Positions 36,601-63,746 of a DNA stretch of 64,000 bases are shown in pieces. Where the stretch lies: contig NW_022098058.1 of NCBI RefSeq assembly GCF_002288925.2, forward strand, positions 1,622,021 through 1,686,020, written 5' to 3'. The stretch is from Delphinapterus leucas (lineage: Eukaryota; Chordata; Mammalia; Artiodactyla; Monodontidae). The notes below the pieces were generated by a model that saw only the letters and a list, made by a program, of their open reading frames with translations, was not told the DNA's origin and did not search any database. A program made the position numbers and the translations under genes. Positions within the stretch are counted from its first letter, which is position 1; each line of letters starts with the position of its first letter.

Positions 36601-39600
36601 GGCAGGCACCACACGGTGGCGTGTAGCTTGCTCTTGCACGTAGGCAGCGGTCTCTGATTTACAGACAGTTAAGGATCACCAGAGATACAGTGTCTGGCCT
36701 GAACCCTACCAAGTTTCTCCACGTAGGAAGAAGGAAGCCCTGCTTTGTCAGTCACTCGGGCTTCCACCAGGTAGCAGACCATGACCTGTCCTCATCCCCA
36801 GTGCTGCTGTCATACACCTTCCAGAGTAGAGCAGGAGCAATGAATATGCCAAGTCTCTATGTTGCAGGGTGGGTCCGATTCATGGCGGCTTTAACGTAGA
36901 AAGCTAGCTGTTTTCCCTGGTCTCAAGGTGGTTCTGTTGTACAGCAAATCTGTAATCAATCTTGGCTTTAAAAATCTATTCTTGCACTCTGTAGCTGTGG
37001 AACCTTGGGTGAGTGTCCTTACCTGTCTGGGCTGCCATTTTCCTTCCTCTAAGAAGGAGATGAGGGCTTCCCTGGTGGCGCAGTGGTTGGGAGTCCACCT
37101 GCTGATGCAGGGAACACGGGTTCGTGCCCCGGTCCGGGAGGATCCCACATGCCGTGGAGCGGCTGGGCCCGTGAGCCATGGCCGCTGAGCCTNNNNNNNN
37201 NNNNNNNNNNNNNNNNNNNNNNNNNNNNNNNNNNNNNNNNNNNNNNNNNNNNNNNNNNNNNNNNNNNNNNNNNNNNNNNNNNNNNNNNNNNNAAGGGCTT
37301 CCCTGGTGGCGCAGTGGTTGGGAGTCCACCTGCTGATGCAGGGAACACGGGTTCGTGCCCCGGTCCGGGAGGATCCCACATGCCGTGGAGCGGCTGGGCC
37401 CGTGAGCCAGGGCCGCTGAGCCTGCGCGTCTGGAGCCTGTGCTCTGCAACGGGAGAGGCCACAACAGTGAGAAGCCCGCGTACCGCAAAAAAAAAAAAAA
37501 AGAAGGAGATGATTTATGATCAGCAGAGATGCATTGCTGGCCAGAGCTGCACTCAGCTTGGCAACTACTTGAGGATAAGCTTGGCAACTACTTGAGGGGA
37601 CTGTCACCTCAGTCTAGGAGCCCTTGACTCCAGCTAACTGGGTGGGCCAAGGTCAATTAATTTTTCAGTATCCCACCCCCTGTACCACTCTTCATGCTTC
37701 TGCTCTGTTTCTGGGTTCCTACAGGAGCACCTTCTGCTATTCTTGAATTAAAGAACAAAGGGTCAAGCATCAAAGATGATGCACCTCTGGGGATTGGGAC
37801 CTGGGGTAGCTGATGGAAGGGCCTTGTTTGATGTTTCCCTATCTCCTCCCTTCCTCCCCCACCAGCTGGGCTACTGTCCAGAGACAGCAGAGAAGGCTGG
37901 GCTGTGAGTGGGGAGGTGGTGGTAGATTCCCAATACAGCTTTCCTCTCCCCGCACCCCCCAAACTTCTGCTTGAAAAAGGCCTGATGAAGTTGTCAAGTT
38001 GGCTGCCTGATTCATTCCTTCCTCCTGGGCATAGCCAGTGAGTTTGCTGGTTGATGCTTGTGAATACGAACTTTGGCTCCTGGAAGATGCTGCAGAGCAA
38101 GAGGGCAGGGCTCAGGGCTCCTGTCACCTTCCTCTTCCATCTAGGTCACTGCCCGCACCGTCCCCAAGAGGCTTGTTCTCCCATCTCTACCATAGGACCT
38201 CAGTGGTCTGGGTTCTACATTGCCACCCTGCCAGTCTGCATGCCAGGGAGTGTGGGGTGATCCTCCCTCCCTGGTTCCTGGGGCATTCAGCCTTGCTCCC
38301 CTCCTTTTGGTGCTGTTGAGATTTGACTTGCTTTGTCAGCCAGAGCAGGCATGCCCTGATCCCAGGCTTTGGTTGCTGGCTCACCTTTGTCACCATGCTT
38401 TGCTCTTGTTCTTTTGCTCCTGTAAGTCTTTGCATGATGCGTTGTCCTCACAGCTGAGCCTGCCTTATGGTCTTTTTTTTTTTTAATAAATTTATTTTAC
38501 TTTATTTATTTACTTTTGGCTGCATTGGGTCTTTGTTTCTGTGCGTGGGCTTTCTCTAGTTGCGGCGAGCGGGGGCTACTCTTCATTGCGGTGCTCGGGC
38601 TTCTTATTGCAGTGGCCTCTCTCGCTGCGGAGCACAGGCCCCAGGCACGCAGGCCCAGCAGCTGTGGCTCGTGGGCTCCAGAGCTCAGGCTCAGCAGCTG
38701 CGGTGCATGGGCCCAGCTGCTCCGCGGCATGTGGGATCCTCCCAGACCAGGGCTCGAACCCGTGTCCCCTGCATTGGCAGGCAGATTCTTAACCACTGCG
38801 CCACCAGGGAAGTCCCTGCCTTGTGGTTTTTACTCTTCTTTCTTGGTCATAACCTGTCCAGCTGTTTTTGTACTTTTGGAGAAAATGGTTGACTTTACAG
38901 CTGCTCTACCAACAGACCCTTGTGGCCCGGTCCCAGGGCCACCGTAGCCTCCCCGCCCCACTCCTCCAGGGCCTCCCCTGTCAGGCATATGACTGACTAC
39001 ATCATCTCCCCTCTCTCTCCTCTCTGCCCCAGATCAGTGGACCATCCCCTGCCCGGATCCTCTCTCTCCACAGACTTTGGCAGCTGGCAGATGGTAACAG
39101 GCTGTGGCAGTATTCAGGAACGGGCTGTCCTGCACACAGACTCCTCTCTCCCTTTCAGCTTCCCGGATGAGCTCCCTAACAATTGTCTGTAAGTGTCTTG
39201 CTTGAGAAGACAGGATGCCCCGCCCCCACCCCACCCCGCCCGCCCGTATCAAAAGCTGGTGAGCCACTGAGTGCTGGCTAGGAATGAGGCAGCAGCAGGC
39301 CCCAGGGAGCTGGCCTGGGCTCCCTGCCCTTCCCGAGTGTCTCAGTTAAGTGTACCTCACTGCTCCTGGACCCTGAGGTATGAAGGGGGCCTGATGGACT
39401 GCTCAGGAAGTGCGTTGGAGTGTGTTCACTCTCCCCGGCCTCTAAAGCCCATCCGTGGGTCTCTTGGGGCACACACCCTTAGGGAAAGCTGGCTGGACTC
39501 TAGCTATAAAAGATTCTATTTCTGTCCAAGGCTTTGCCTGACATGAGAACCCTTTGAAAGCAGAACAGTGGAGTAGTGAAAGTAGGTGTACGGTGGAGAG

Positions 39601-42227
39601 CCAGAACGGGTTAGCCCGAGGGCTGTGCTCCCAAGCAGAACCGAGGGTTCCTTGCTGTCCCCTCCCCCCTTTTGTCATCTGCTTTTGTCTCTGGTCAGGA
39701 AAGAAAAGTGGACAGGGATGCCCATCCAAAGCCCAAGCCTGTAAAATCCTCTCCCTCCAAAGCTCCAATGCTGGACTTCCAGTTCTAGCAGAGCAGCTGC
39801 CTCTCTGGCTGCCGCCTGCCCCCTGCCTGCGCTGCTGTTTCACGGATGTCAGGCGGGGAGAGCCTCCGGTGGCCTGGGGAGCAGGATCTGCTTCTGGTCT
39901 GTGGCTGCCTAAGGGCCTTCACCTCCCCACCGGGTGCTGGGTATTCATCACCACCACCAGAATCCAGTTCATACCCTCCAGGGCTGACAGGTTGGAGGCA
40001 AGTTGCCCTTGGGAGTTGAGAAGGATTCCTGCTGAGGGCAAGCAGGGGCCAGACCTTGGGATTCCTAGATGGTGCTCACAGGCCCTGGCCCCGCAGCTAG
40101 GGAGTAGCCCAAGGACTTTAGAGGCCACTAGGGCCTGGTACAACCTTCTCTATAGCCAGACCCTTAAGCCAGAAGCTAGATCTCTTAGATTTTTGAGGAT
40201 TAAAGAAATAGTTGTCTGCACCTTTCTGTAGGCTCTTCCTACTTCAGCCAGAGAGCCTAAGAGCTACCTCTGGAGGAAGCAGACATCTCTGCCCCTGCTT
40301 AATAGCACCCCTCACTTACCTGGTATTAGCCACTGAAACGGGCAGCTCTAGCCCCAGATCCTACAATTTATGCCTTGAGTAGCTCTCTGTGCTCCCAGCC
40401 AACCCTCAGGTTAGGGGTGGTTCCCAGAGGAGGGCTAGAGTTCGCCGTGATCCCATGGCCTCCAACATTGCAGGATGGGCCTAGGGTCAGGGTTGATTCC
40501 TGGTGAGGTCACATAGTATGTGGGTTCACTGCTTTGGCTTTGGTGTCAGAGAAATTTAATCCAAATCCTAGCTGTTATGTTTACTAGCTCTGGGGACTTC
40601 CCTGGCGGTCCAGTGGTTAAGACTCTGCACTTCCACTTCAGGGGGGTACGGGTTCGATTCCTGGTTGGGGAACTAAGATCCCGCATGCTGCATGGCCAAA
40701 AAAACCCCAATATGTTTACCAGCTCTGTCTTGGGATATCAGCCTTGACTTCTCTAGCCTGCTAGCTCATCTCTTGAGAGGGAATGGCACTATGGTAGCTC
40801 CAGTCTCTGCCTGCCATATGTCCTCAAGCGGATCACATACTCTCTCTGGGCTCCAGTTATCTTGTTTCTAAATAGGTTGTGATCTCTCCCCTTTCTGCCT
40901 CCTAAAAATAGGGGGCAATGAGAATGCATACATACGGACCTTTAGATATTCCCTGTGAATATGAACTACTATCTGTATTTCTCCTGGTTATATGCTCTCA
41001 GGAAAAGCTAAAGAAGCACACATGGTCTCCAGCCTATGTAAAACCTAATTAGGAAGTAAAGAAAATCTGGGGCCACGTATCTCCCCCACATGCCAAGAGA
41101 GACTTCGGAGTTGTTCATGGTATTGCAGGAATCCAGTATCAGCCCCATTTTCTTAGTGCTGCTGCTAGAGCTATTTGACTTTCCTTTGCCCTACAACCTG
41201 TTTCTGCTGCTGCTGCTGCTTCTCTCTCTCACTCTCACTCTCTCACACACACACCCCACTCCCACCAATCTGTTTTCCCTGGGTCTGTTCTCCCCATACT
41301 TACCCCTGGACACTCACTTATCCTCGTATCTCCATGTGCTACCCCAGGCCCTAGGTGCAAGTCATTTGGGCCTGGGAACTGGGGATATTGCTGCTGCTTC
41401 TAACAAATTTGCAGGAGGGGTTACCCAGTGATTGGTCTCTTAGGGGAAATTTTGGAGTGAGTTAGTGGTCAGGGCTGGTCTTTGTGCTTAGGTAGGTGGG
41501 AATGTGAGGGCTCATCTCATGTGGGTCTGTGACCTTTCCTCTAATTCTGTGTCCCTCCTACCCCTCGACTTCAGAGGTTAAGTCCAGAGGTTGGGCGTGG
41601 CTGGTATCTCAGGCCTTTTCTATTAAAGACTCTTCAAGTCATCAAACAGCCTTATGTGGAATTCACACTTGTTGTTCCCCTTCTTGACTTGTGATAAGTG
41701 CCTGTAGAGGCCAGGGAAGGAAAAGCAGATAGAATGAGAAAAGAAGTCCTGCTAGAAAAGCCAGCACCTTCCTAGCTGTTTACCTGGGGACTGCAGTGAC
41801 TGAAGGTGAGGACTCTGGCCTCTCCAGGTAGGAACAGCAGCCTGAGAGCTGAGAGAGAGTTTAAGAGAGGAACAGGGCCAAACATTTGGGGCCTGAACCA
41901 CAAGGGTAGTATGGCCACGGGGCAGATGCTGGCCTTCTACTGAGGAATGCAGAAGGATAGGCAGTGTGGCGTCAGGATGAGAATGTTGGATCCTGCCCCA
42001 GGGTAATGCATTAATTCTCTCTCTTTCCCTCCCTCCCTCCGCACAGGCTTACAGCCCTGAGTGAACGGGAGACTCGGCTACAGGAGGTGCGCTCAGCCTT
42101 CTTGGCTGCCTACAGCAGCACAGTGGGGCTTCGGGCAGCAGCCCCCAGTCCCTCTGGTGCCATCGGCCTGCTGGAGCAGTTTGTCCGTGGTGTTGGACTC
42201 CGGGGCACCAGCAGCAGCACCTTATGA
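1588..42227 (+). CDS. MTMR14: MTMR14 (Jumpy) phosphoinositide 3-phosphatase, exons 2-19 (5' partial)
   Basis: Seen: eighteen exons with AG/GT borders join in one frame, giving 596 codons plus TGA. The product matches mammalian MTMR14 as I recall it; adding the 53 residues of the missing first exon gives 649 aa against 650 in human, the difference being one Gly near the C-terminus. The phosphatase signature HCISGWDRTP (Cys-x5-Arg) lies in the exon at 26103, with the nucleophile at human-equivalent Cys330 and the P-loop Arg at 336. The last ~215 residues are a Ser/Pro-rich tail. Known: the enzyme removes the 3-phosphate from PtdIns3P and PtdIns(3,5)P2, restrains autophagy and affects muscle Ca2+ handling; variants R336Q and Y462C are reported in centronuclear myopathy. 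Both wild-type residues are present here. The promoter and exon 1 lie upstream. CPNE9 follows on the same strand. Confidence 0.97.
2112..2240 (+). mobile_element. MIR remnant
   Basis: The core 'gctgtgtaactaacttgggc' followed by 'cctctttgtctcttagtttc' is typical of MIR. Confidence 0.6.
2689..2800 (+). mobile_element. MER5-like hAT remnant
   Basis: 'gagccactgaatcaaaatca' and 'ggaggtttgagaagcactgc' fit MER5-type ends; a second similar stretch follows at about 2940-3090. Confidence 0.45.
3340..3540 (-). mobile_element. CHR-type SINE inserted in another SINE's tail
   Basis: Reverse-oriented SINE body ('ccactgcgccaccaggg' at its right end). It abuts the next SINE and shares its outer duplication, so it probably landed in the older element's tail. 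Confidence 0.85.
3541..3726 (-). mobile_element. older CHR-type SINE
   Basis: Reverse-oriented, more diverged SINE ending 'ccaccagggaagtccc'. The duplication gtgga(g/c)tttgttttt lies at about 3332 and 3727, outside the composite. Confidence 0.8.
4874..5132 (-). mobile_element. CHR-type SINE
   Basis: Poly-T start, SINE body in reverse, flanked by the duplication tgaggtgcctttt at 4865 and 5133. Confidence 0.88.
6003..6138 (+). mobile_element. short CHR-1-like SINE
   Basis: Head and short body ('gggacttccctggtggtcca'), A-rich tail, imperfect 14-bp duplication at 5987-6000 and 6139-6152. Confidence 0.85.
6764..6791. repeat. (AC)n microsatellite
   Basis: About 14 uninterrupted AC units in intron 2, 67 bases upstream of MTMR14 exon 3. 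Confidence 0.95.
6859..6967 (+). CDS. MTMR14: MTMR14 exon 3
   Basis: Acceptor tttttag, donor GTAAGA. Encodes STVQVSKLQDLVNRSK and ends RFVCPVILFKGK in phase 0, human residues 103-139. Confidence 0.95.
7195..7340 (+). mobile_element. MIR remnant
   Basis: 'tctgttacttcctgcctgtg' and 'cctctataaaatgggaaaaa' match the MIR core and tail. Confidence 0.65.
7724..7863 (+). mobile_element. short CHR-1-like SINE
   Basis: Same class; 15-bp duplication aga(c/t)gggcagcagt at 7708-7722 and 7864-7878. Confidence 0.87.
8237..8410 (-). mobile_element. short CHR-1-like SINE
   Basis: Reverse orientation, perfect 14-bp duplication taggctctctattc at 8223-8236 and 8412-8425. Confidence 0.88.
9212..9278 (-). mobile_element. 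SINE fragment
   Basis: Poly-T followed by the 'ggggtcttagttcccc..cagggatcaaac' core only; the tRNA-like head is missing. Confidence 0.6.
12285..12560 (+). mobile_element. old L1 3' UTR fragment
   Basis: 'gattatagttaataatactg' and 'tataccttaaacttacacaa' blocks are characteristic of L1M 3' ends; diverged. Confidence 0.65.
12634..12709 (+). CDS. MTMR14: MTMR14 exon 4
   Basis: Acceptor ctctcccag, donor GTGAGC. Encodes HICRSATLAGWGELYGRTGY and onward to FS plus one base of Gly, human residues 140-165. Confidence 0.95.
13008..13068 (+). CDS. MTMR14: MTMR14 exon 5
   Basis: Encodes GADDAWADVEDVTEEDCAL and two bases of Arg. The donor is GTCAGT, weaker than average but the only choice that continues correctly into SSDTHLFDKV of the next exon. 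Confidence 0.93.
13069..14573 (+). other. MTMR14: MTMR14 intron 5
   Basis: About 1.5 kb of mostly unique sequence; no exon or clear repeat recognised. Confidence 0.6.
14574..14696 (+). CDS. MTMR14: MTMR14 exon 6
   Basis: Acceptor ttgtttcag, donor GTGAGT. Encodes SSDTHLFDKVRGYDIKLLRY and onward to VKFGM plus two bases of Asn, human residues 185-226. The sequence is almost identical to the human protein. Confidence 0.96.
14697..15685 (+). other. MTMR14: MTMR14 intron 6
   Basis: About 1 kb. A MIR-like stretch is suggested at 14800-14900 (a 'gagaaactgaagccagagaggttaa' type motif, cut short here); otherwise nothing is recognised. Confidence 0.5.
15686..15759 (+). CDS. MTMR14: MTMR14 exon 7
   Basis: Acceptor cttgtag, donor GTAGGG. 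Encodes VTSSEKVDKAQRYADFTLLS and IPYP plus one base of Gly, human residues 226-251. Confidence 0.95.
16828..16965 (+). mobile_element. MIR remnant
   Basis: 'caagtcccttaacccttctg' and 'agcatcagtttcatcctgca' match the MIR core. Confidence 0.6.
17307..17477 (+). mobile_element. short CHR-1-like SINE
   Basis: Body followed by an A-rich CAAAA-type tail; duplication aaaaaat(t/c)gttttg on both sides. Confidence 0.85.
17570..17870 (+). mobile_element. old L1-like 3' fragment
   Basis: 'gatgttcatcatgtctgatt' and 'aatgatggtacagccatcca' blocks resemble the L1M/ME ORF2 end and 3' UTR. Borders approximate. Confidence 0.45.
19180..19300 (-). mobile_element. MIR remnant
   Basis: 'tttacaaatgagaaaatcaa' followed by 'ggcttagagaaattaacttg' and 'cagtcacagggctac' is the inverted MIR core. 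Confidence 0.6.
19525..20124 (+). mobile_element. internally deleted Tigger1-like DNA transposon
   Basis: Starts CAGGCAGACCTCATTTTATT after TA and ends with a matching inverted end (...gaagtgtgtctg) before TA. Both terminal sequences resemble the Tigger1 consensus as I remember it; the transposase centre is missing. Interrupted by a SINE. Confidence 0.8.
19809..19927 (-). mobile_element. SINE inside the Tigger element
   Basis: Reverse-oriented short SINE ending 'ccgccaaggaattccc', nested in the transposon and therefore younger. Confidence 0.82.
20528..20598 (+). CDS. MTMR14: MTMR14 exon 8
   Basis: Encodes CEFFKEYKDRDYMAEGLIF followed by NWKQ and ends in phase 0 before GTATGA; human residues 251-274. 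Confidence 0.95.
20599..21177 (+). other. MTMR14: MTMR14 intron 8
   Basis: Short unique intron; nothing beyond splice signals recognised. Confidence 0.6.
21178..21252 (+). CDS. MTMR14: MTMR14 exon 9
   Basis: A symmetrical phase-0 exon of 25 codons encoding DYVDAPLSIPDFL and ending SQYQ before GTGAGG; human residues 275-299. Confidence 0.95.
21646..21998 (-). mobile_element. full-length CHR-type SINE
   Basis: Poly-T start, long body, perfect 16-bp duplication aagggtccccagtctt at 21630-21645 and 22000-22015. Confidence 0.9.
22830..23170 (+). mobile_element. L2-like 3' region
   Basis: CT-rich stretch with 'aaggagccttccct' and 'ttcactgctgtgtcccaggg' blocks as in L2 ends. Diverged; approximate borders. 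Confidence 0.45.
25135..25201 (+). CDS. MTMR14: MTMR14 exon 10
   Basis: Acceptor ctccaacag, donor GTGAGT. Encodes SWDLVQQTQNYLKLLLSIIN then SD plus one base of Asp. The first codon is Ser where human has Cys (my recollection of the human protein). Confidence 0.94.
25202..26102 (+). other. MTMR14: MTMR14 intron 10
   Basis: Contains a 57-bp-period tandem duplication at 25384-25480; the rest is unique. Confidence 0.6.
25384..25480. repeat. 57-bp-period tandem duplication
   Basis: The block starting cagctggcctttg(a/t)gctttc recurs 57 bases later (25384 and 25441) with a few mismatches over about 34 bases. Confidence 0.8.
26103..26188 (+). CDS. MTMR14: MTMR14 exon 11, catalytic P-loop
   Basis: Contains the phosphatase signature HCISGWDRTP. 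The nucleophilic Cys codon is 26126-26128 and the P-loop Arg codon, a CpG-containing CGG, is 26144-26146. These equal human Cys330 and Arg336. The exon ends LSLWA in phase 0. Confidence 0.97.
26447..26523 (+). CDS. MTMR14: MTMR14 exon 12
   Basis: Encodes DGLIHASLKPAEILYLTVAY and DWFLF plus two bases of Gly; donor GTGAGC. It continues the catalytic domain just after the P-loop. Confidence 0.95.
26779..26815 (+). CDS. MTMR14: MTMR14 exon 13 (37 nt)
   Basis: A short exon encoding HMLVDRLSKGEE after the split Gly. Acceptor ttgtttcag, donor GTGGGT. Phase and length fit both neighbours. Confidence 0.94.
27420..27545 (+). mobile_element. MIR remnant
   Basis: 'ccagttgtgccacttactac' then 'ctgggtgaccttgggtaatg' fits the MIR core. 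Confidence 0.6.
28234..28368 (+). mobile_element. short SINE with internal duplication
   Basis: Body contains a local repeat (ggactctgtgctc / ggactccatgctt); duplication ttatgtaaca on both sides. Confidence 0.83.
29244..29314 (+). CDS. MTMR14: MTMR14 exon 14
   Basis: Encodes IFFFCFNFLKHIISEEFSAL followed by KIQ plus two bases of Arg, human residues 389-412. Donor GTAAGG. Confidence 0.94.
30019..30077 (+). CDS. MTMR14: MTMR14 exon 15
   Basis: Encodes RKSLPARDAGFTVEDICML; donor GTGAGT. It marks the passage from the catalytic domain to the C-terminal tail. Confidence 0.94.
30231..30369 (+). CDS. MTMR14: MTMR14 exon 16
   Basis: Encodes RKDRGSTTSLGSDFSLVMES and onward to TQAA plus two bases of Trp. 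The Tyr in GSFTYE falls at human-equivalent position 462, the site of a reported myopathy variant. The exon is Ser-rich. Confidence 0.95.
31065..31244 (+). CDS. MTMR14: MTMR14 exon 17, Ser-rich tail
   Basis: A 180-nt exon (60 codons) starting and ending in phase 2, so skipping keeps the frame. It encodes RKSHSSSPQSVLWNRPQPSE and a run of Ser ending EVPKP. As I recall, a human 538-aa isoform lacks this and the next exon. Confidence 0.94.
33370..33432 (+). other. candidate alternative MTMR14 exon (63 nt)
   Basis: Seen: a 63-nt block between an acceptor (ttccccttacag) and a donor (AAG|GTAGGA). It lies between exon 17 (ends phase 2) and exon 18 (starts phase 2), is a multiple of three, and reads without stop in the required frame, inserting SVNSLGFLCSTFPSSTRISL and one more Ser. 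The Ser-rich composition resembles the surrounding tail. I do not recall it in the human protein. Chance occurrence is possible; this is inference. Confidence 0.3.
34204..34250. repeat. CA-rich imperfect microsatellite
   Basis: CACACA units interrupted by AAA, CCG and CAGA. Confidence 0.85.
35040..35275 (+). mobile_element. MIR remnant
   Basis: 'gccacttctagctgtgtgac' with 'aatggagcaaaatacctggc' and 'acatagtaatactc' gives a long MIR match. Confidence 0.65.
37064..37192 (+). mobile_element. SINE, 5' part before assembly gap
   Basis: Starts gggcttccctggtggcgcag after the left duplication (aagaaggagatga, 37051-37063) and runs into the Ns at 'gctgagcct'. Confidence 0.85.
37193..37292. other. assembly gap, 100 N
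   Basis: Exactly 100 Ns, a conventional placeholder length, so true size unknown. Long frames spanning it are artefacts. Confidence 0.97.
37295..37499 (+). mobile_element. second SINE copy after gap
   Basis: Nearly identical to the copy before the gap (atggcc versus agggcc) and followed by an A-tail and the right duplication (37500-37512). Confidence 0.85.
37555..37600. repeat. 23-bp tandem duplication
   Basis: agcttggcaactacttgagg occurs at 37555 and again at 37578. Confidence 0.9.
38477..38816 (-). mobile_element. full-length CHR-type SINE
   Basis: Poly-T start, long body, duplication tgcctt(a/g)tggt(c/t)ttt at 38461 and 38817. Confidence 0.88.
39033..39188 (+). CDS. MTMR14: MTMR14 exon 18, skippable tail exon
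   Basis: A 156-nt exon, phase 2 at both ends, encoding SVDHPLPGSSLSTDFGSWQM and ending ELPNNC. Its 52-codon length equals the difference between the human 650- and 598-aa isoforms as I recall them, so alternative use is plausible. Confidence 0.94.
40593..40711 (+). mobile_element. short CHR-1-like SINE
   Basis: Duplication atgttta(c)(t/c)agctctg at 40577-40592 and 40712-40727 with one mismatch; a young-looking insertion. Confidence 0.87.
41206..41262. repeat. compound CTG / CT / CA microsatellite
   Basis: CTG units run into TCTC/ACTC and then a CA run. Confidence 0.88.
42047..42227 (+). CDS. MTMR14: MTMR14 exon 19, C-terminus and stop
   Basis: Encodes LTALSERETRLQEVRSAFLA and ends RGTSSSTL before TGA. 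Compared with human it seems to lack one of two adjacent Gly in GAIGGLLEQF. Confidence 0.95.
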
Positions 42228-42640
42228 GGCAGCCAGCTCATGACAGCTTCCTGCTCCTCTCTCACCTGAGCCCTAAGCGGAATCAAAGCCATGCCCAGCC
42301 AAGGGGTGCTTCAAGGTGGGGGGAAATCTCCCCTTCTCCATCATGCACATGGCAGCCCCAAGGCTGAGCAGGGCCAAGGACGGGGTTCTCCCCCACCCCA
42401 GCTTCCTGACTGGTGTCCGCCACCCTACTTGTCACTGCCTCCCACCCACCTTAGTCTTTGCCAGGATTCCTGTCAACTCTCAGAACTATGTGGGGTTTCC
42501 CTGGGGCCTTGTGGAGGCCGAGACTTCACAAAAGACCCCCACTTTCCATTCTCGTCTCCTGGGGAGGAGGGGTCACCCGCGCTGAGAATGAGGCAGTTTT
42601 GACACAGATCACAAAATGAAATCAAAGCCTTTTTGAACAG
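42228..42640 (+). other. MTMR14: MTMR14 3' UTR (approximate)
   Basis: Non-coding sequence follows the stop. No AATAAA was found in the first ~450 bases; the variant hexamers AATGAA (42615-42620) and AATCAA (42620-42625) overlap, and a cleavage site about 15-25 bases further is the best guess. The end is inferred. Confidence 0.45.
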
Positions 42641-43580
42641 CTACTCTATCGCATTATCATTTGGCTCCTGTCTTTGTGGAGTTATTTAGAAGGTTCTCCT
42701 TGTCCTTCTTTTTGCTGGGGGGAGGGGTACAGATGAAGCAGGAAGGGAACTGGAGACTTGGGTGTTCCCCTTAACTCCTGAGCCATGAGAGTCTCCAGTG
42801 AGACGGGGACATGTAGTCACAGGCTGTTAAGGTGGGAGCAGTGGTCCTCAGGCCTGAGTGGGCCCTAGTCACCCCTAGGGAGCCTGTTTATCCATGCAGA
42901 TTTCCAGGGCTGCCTGAAATTCAGACTTGAAGTTGCTGAGTTTCATTTAGCTGGGAAGGGTGTGGGGAGAATCTTCATTTTTAACAAGTTTAGCAGACTG
43001 GTACAGGTGACCTGCAGCCCCTGCGTTCGTTCGGTGAGGGATTGGCTTCCAGGGCTTTGGAGGTAGTAGGTGATGTGGGGAGGATGGACCTGGCTGACAA
43101 CCTACCGTGTGACCTGGAGTGAGTTGCATCCTCACAGAGTGTGTCTGCGTCTCTTAACACCATGAAATCATGCGGGTTCAAGGACATGGACAAAAGGTTT
43201 TGCACAGTGCTGTAACAGCCACCATTTACTGACCTCTGACTCTAAACACAAAAGAGGTCATCAGTGTGAATGCCAAGAAGGAAATAATGACGGTGAACAT
43301 TTCTTGAGTATTTACTGTGTACAATCCCCTGTGCTAAATCCTTTCTGTGGATTATTCTCTATGAAATTTTACAACACCCCGAGTAGGTGCTATTAATGGC
43401 CATTCTACTAATGAACTGACTGAGCCACAGAGACGTTAAGTAACTTGCCCAAGGTCACGCAAATGTGTAACTCTTCAGAGACTGAGGGAGGGAGGACGGG
43501 AGTGGGAAGGAGGAGAAGCAGACTGAGCGAGCGGCTCAAGAAGAGGAATCGACCCCAACGCCCACCAGGTATCTGGAACC
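42641..43580. other. MTMR14-CPNE9 spacer
   Basis: About 1 kb between the likely end of MTMR14 and the CpG-rich start of CPNE9. It contains an old MIR/L2-like stretch at 43270-43475 and otherwise unique sequence. Confidence 0.6.
43270..43475 (-). mobile_element. MIR remnant upstream of CPNE9
   Basis: 'gagccacagagacgttaagt' then 'aacttgcccaaggtcacgca' is the inverted MIR core; immediately upstream of the CpG-rich region. Confidence 0.65.
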
Positions 43581-43867
43581 CTTCAGCTTCGGGGACAGCT
43601 CGCGGGGATGTGGGGGGGCACTGGGTTTGGCCCCGGGGAAACGCGCTGGGAGGACTCTCCCACCTTGTGGGTTGGAGTTCGAATCTGTGTAAGGTTTTTG
43701 GCCTGCTCGAGGCTGCTCCAATGGGGTGGGGGCCACCCGCAGGGCCGGGCGGGGCTGTGTTGCCATCTGGAGCCGCTGCGCCGCCGGCCACAGTGAAGGC
43801 GCGAGCAGCAAGAGTGCGCGCAGGGCTGGAGGGAGTGCAGCATCCGCCGCCAGCGCCGCGGCGGCAC

Positions 43868-43894
43868 ATGGGCCGACCCCGCCGCCGCCCCTAG
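43868..43894 (+). other. short upstream ORF in CPNE9 leader
   Basis: ATG at 43868 opens eight codons (MGRPRRRP) closed by TAG, 56 bases before the CPNE9 ATG. It matters only if transcription starts upstream of it, which is likely but not shown. Confidence 0.4.
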
Positions 43895-43950
43895 CAGCTC
43901 CGGCGGCCCCCGTCTCGCAGCCTGCCGCAGCTCCGGCCAGCCGACCAGCC

Positions 43951-63746
<19,796 letters not shown>

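Larger units (their letters stand above)
31245..39032 (+). other. MTMR14: MTMR14 intron 17 (largest visible)
   Basis: A 7.8-kb intron in the region of alternative tail exons. It holds a candidate 63-nt exon at 33370, a CA-rich microsatellite near 34204, MIR-like sequence at 34500-35275, a SINE pair with a 100-N gap at 37064-37499, a 23-bp tandem duplication at 37555 and a full-length SINE at 38477-38816. Confidence 0.65.
39189..42046 (+). other. MTMR14: MTMR14 intron 18
   Basis: Holds a SINE at 40593-40711 and a CTG/CT/CA compound microsatellite at about 41206-41262; the rest is unique. The acceptor before exon 19 has a long CT tract. Confidence 0.6.

Noticed and set aside
36891..37607. 238-codon - strand frame crossing the N gap
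   Set aside because: Made of two SINE copies read in reverse, joined through 100 Ns; not a gene.
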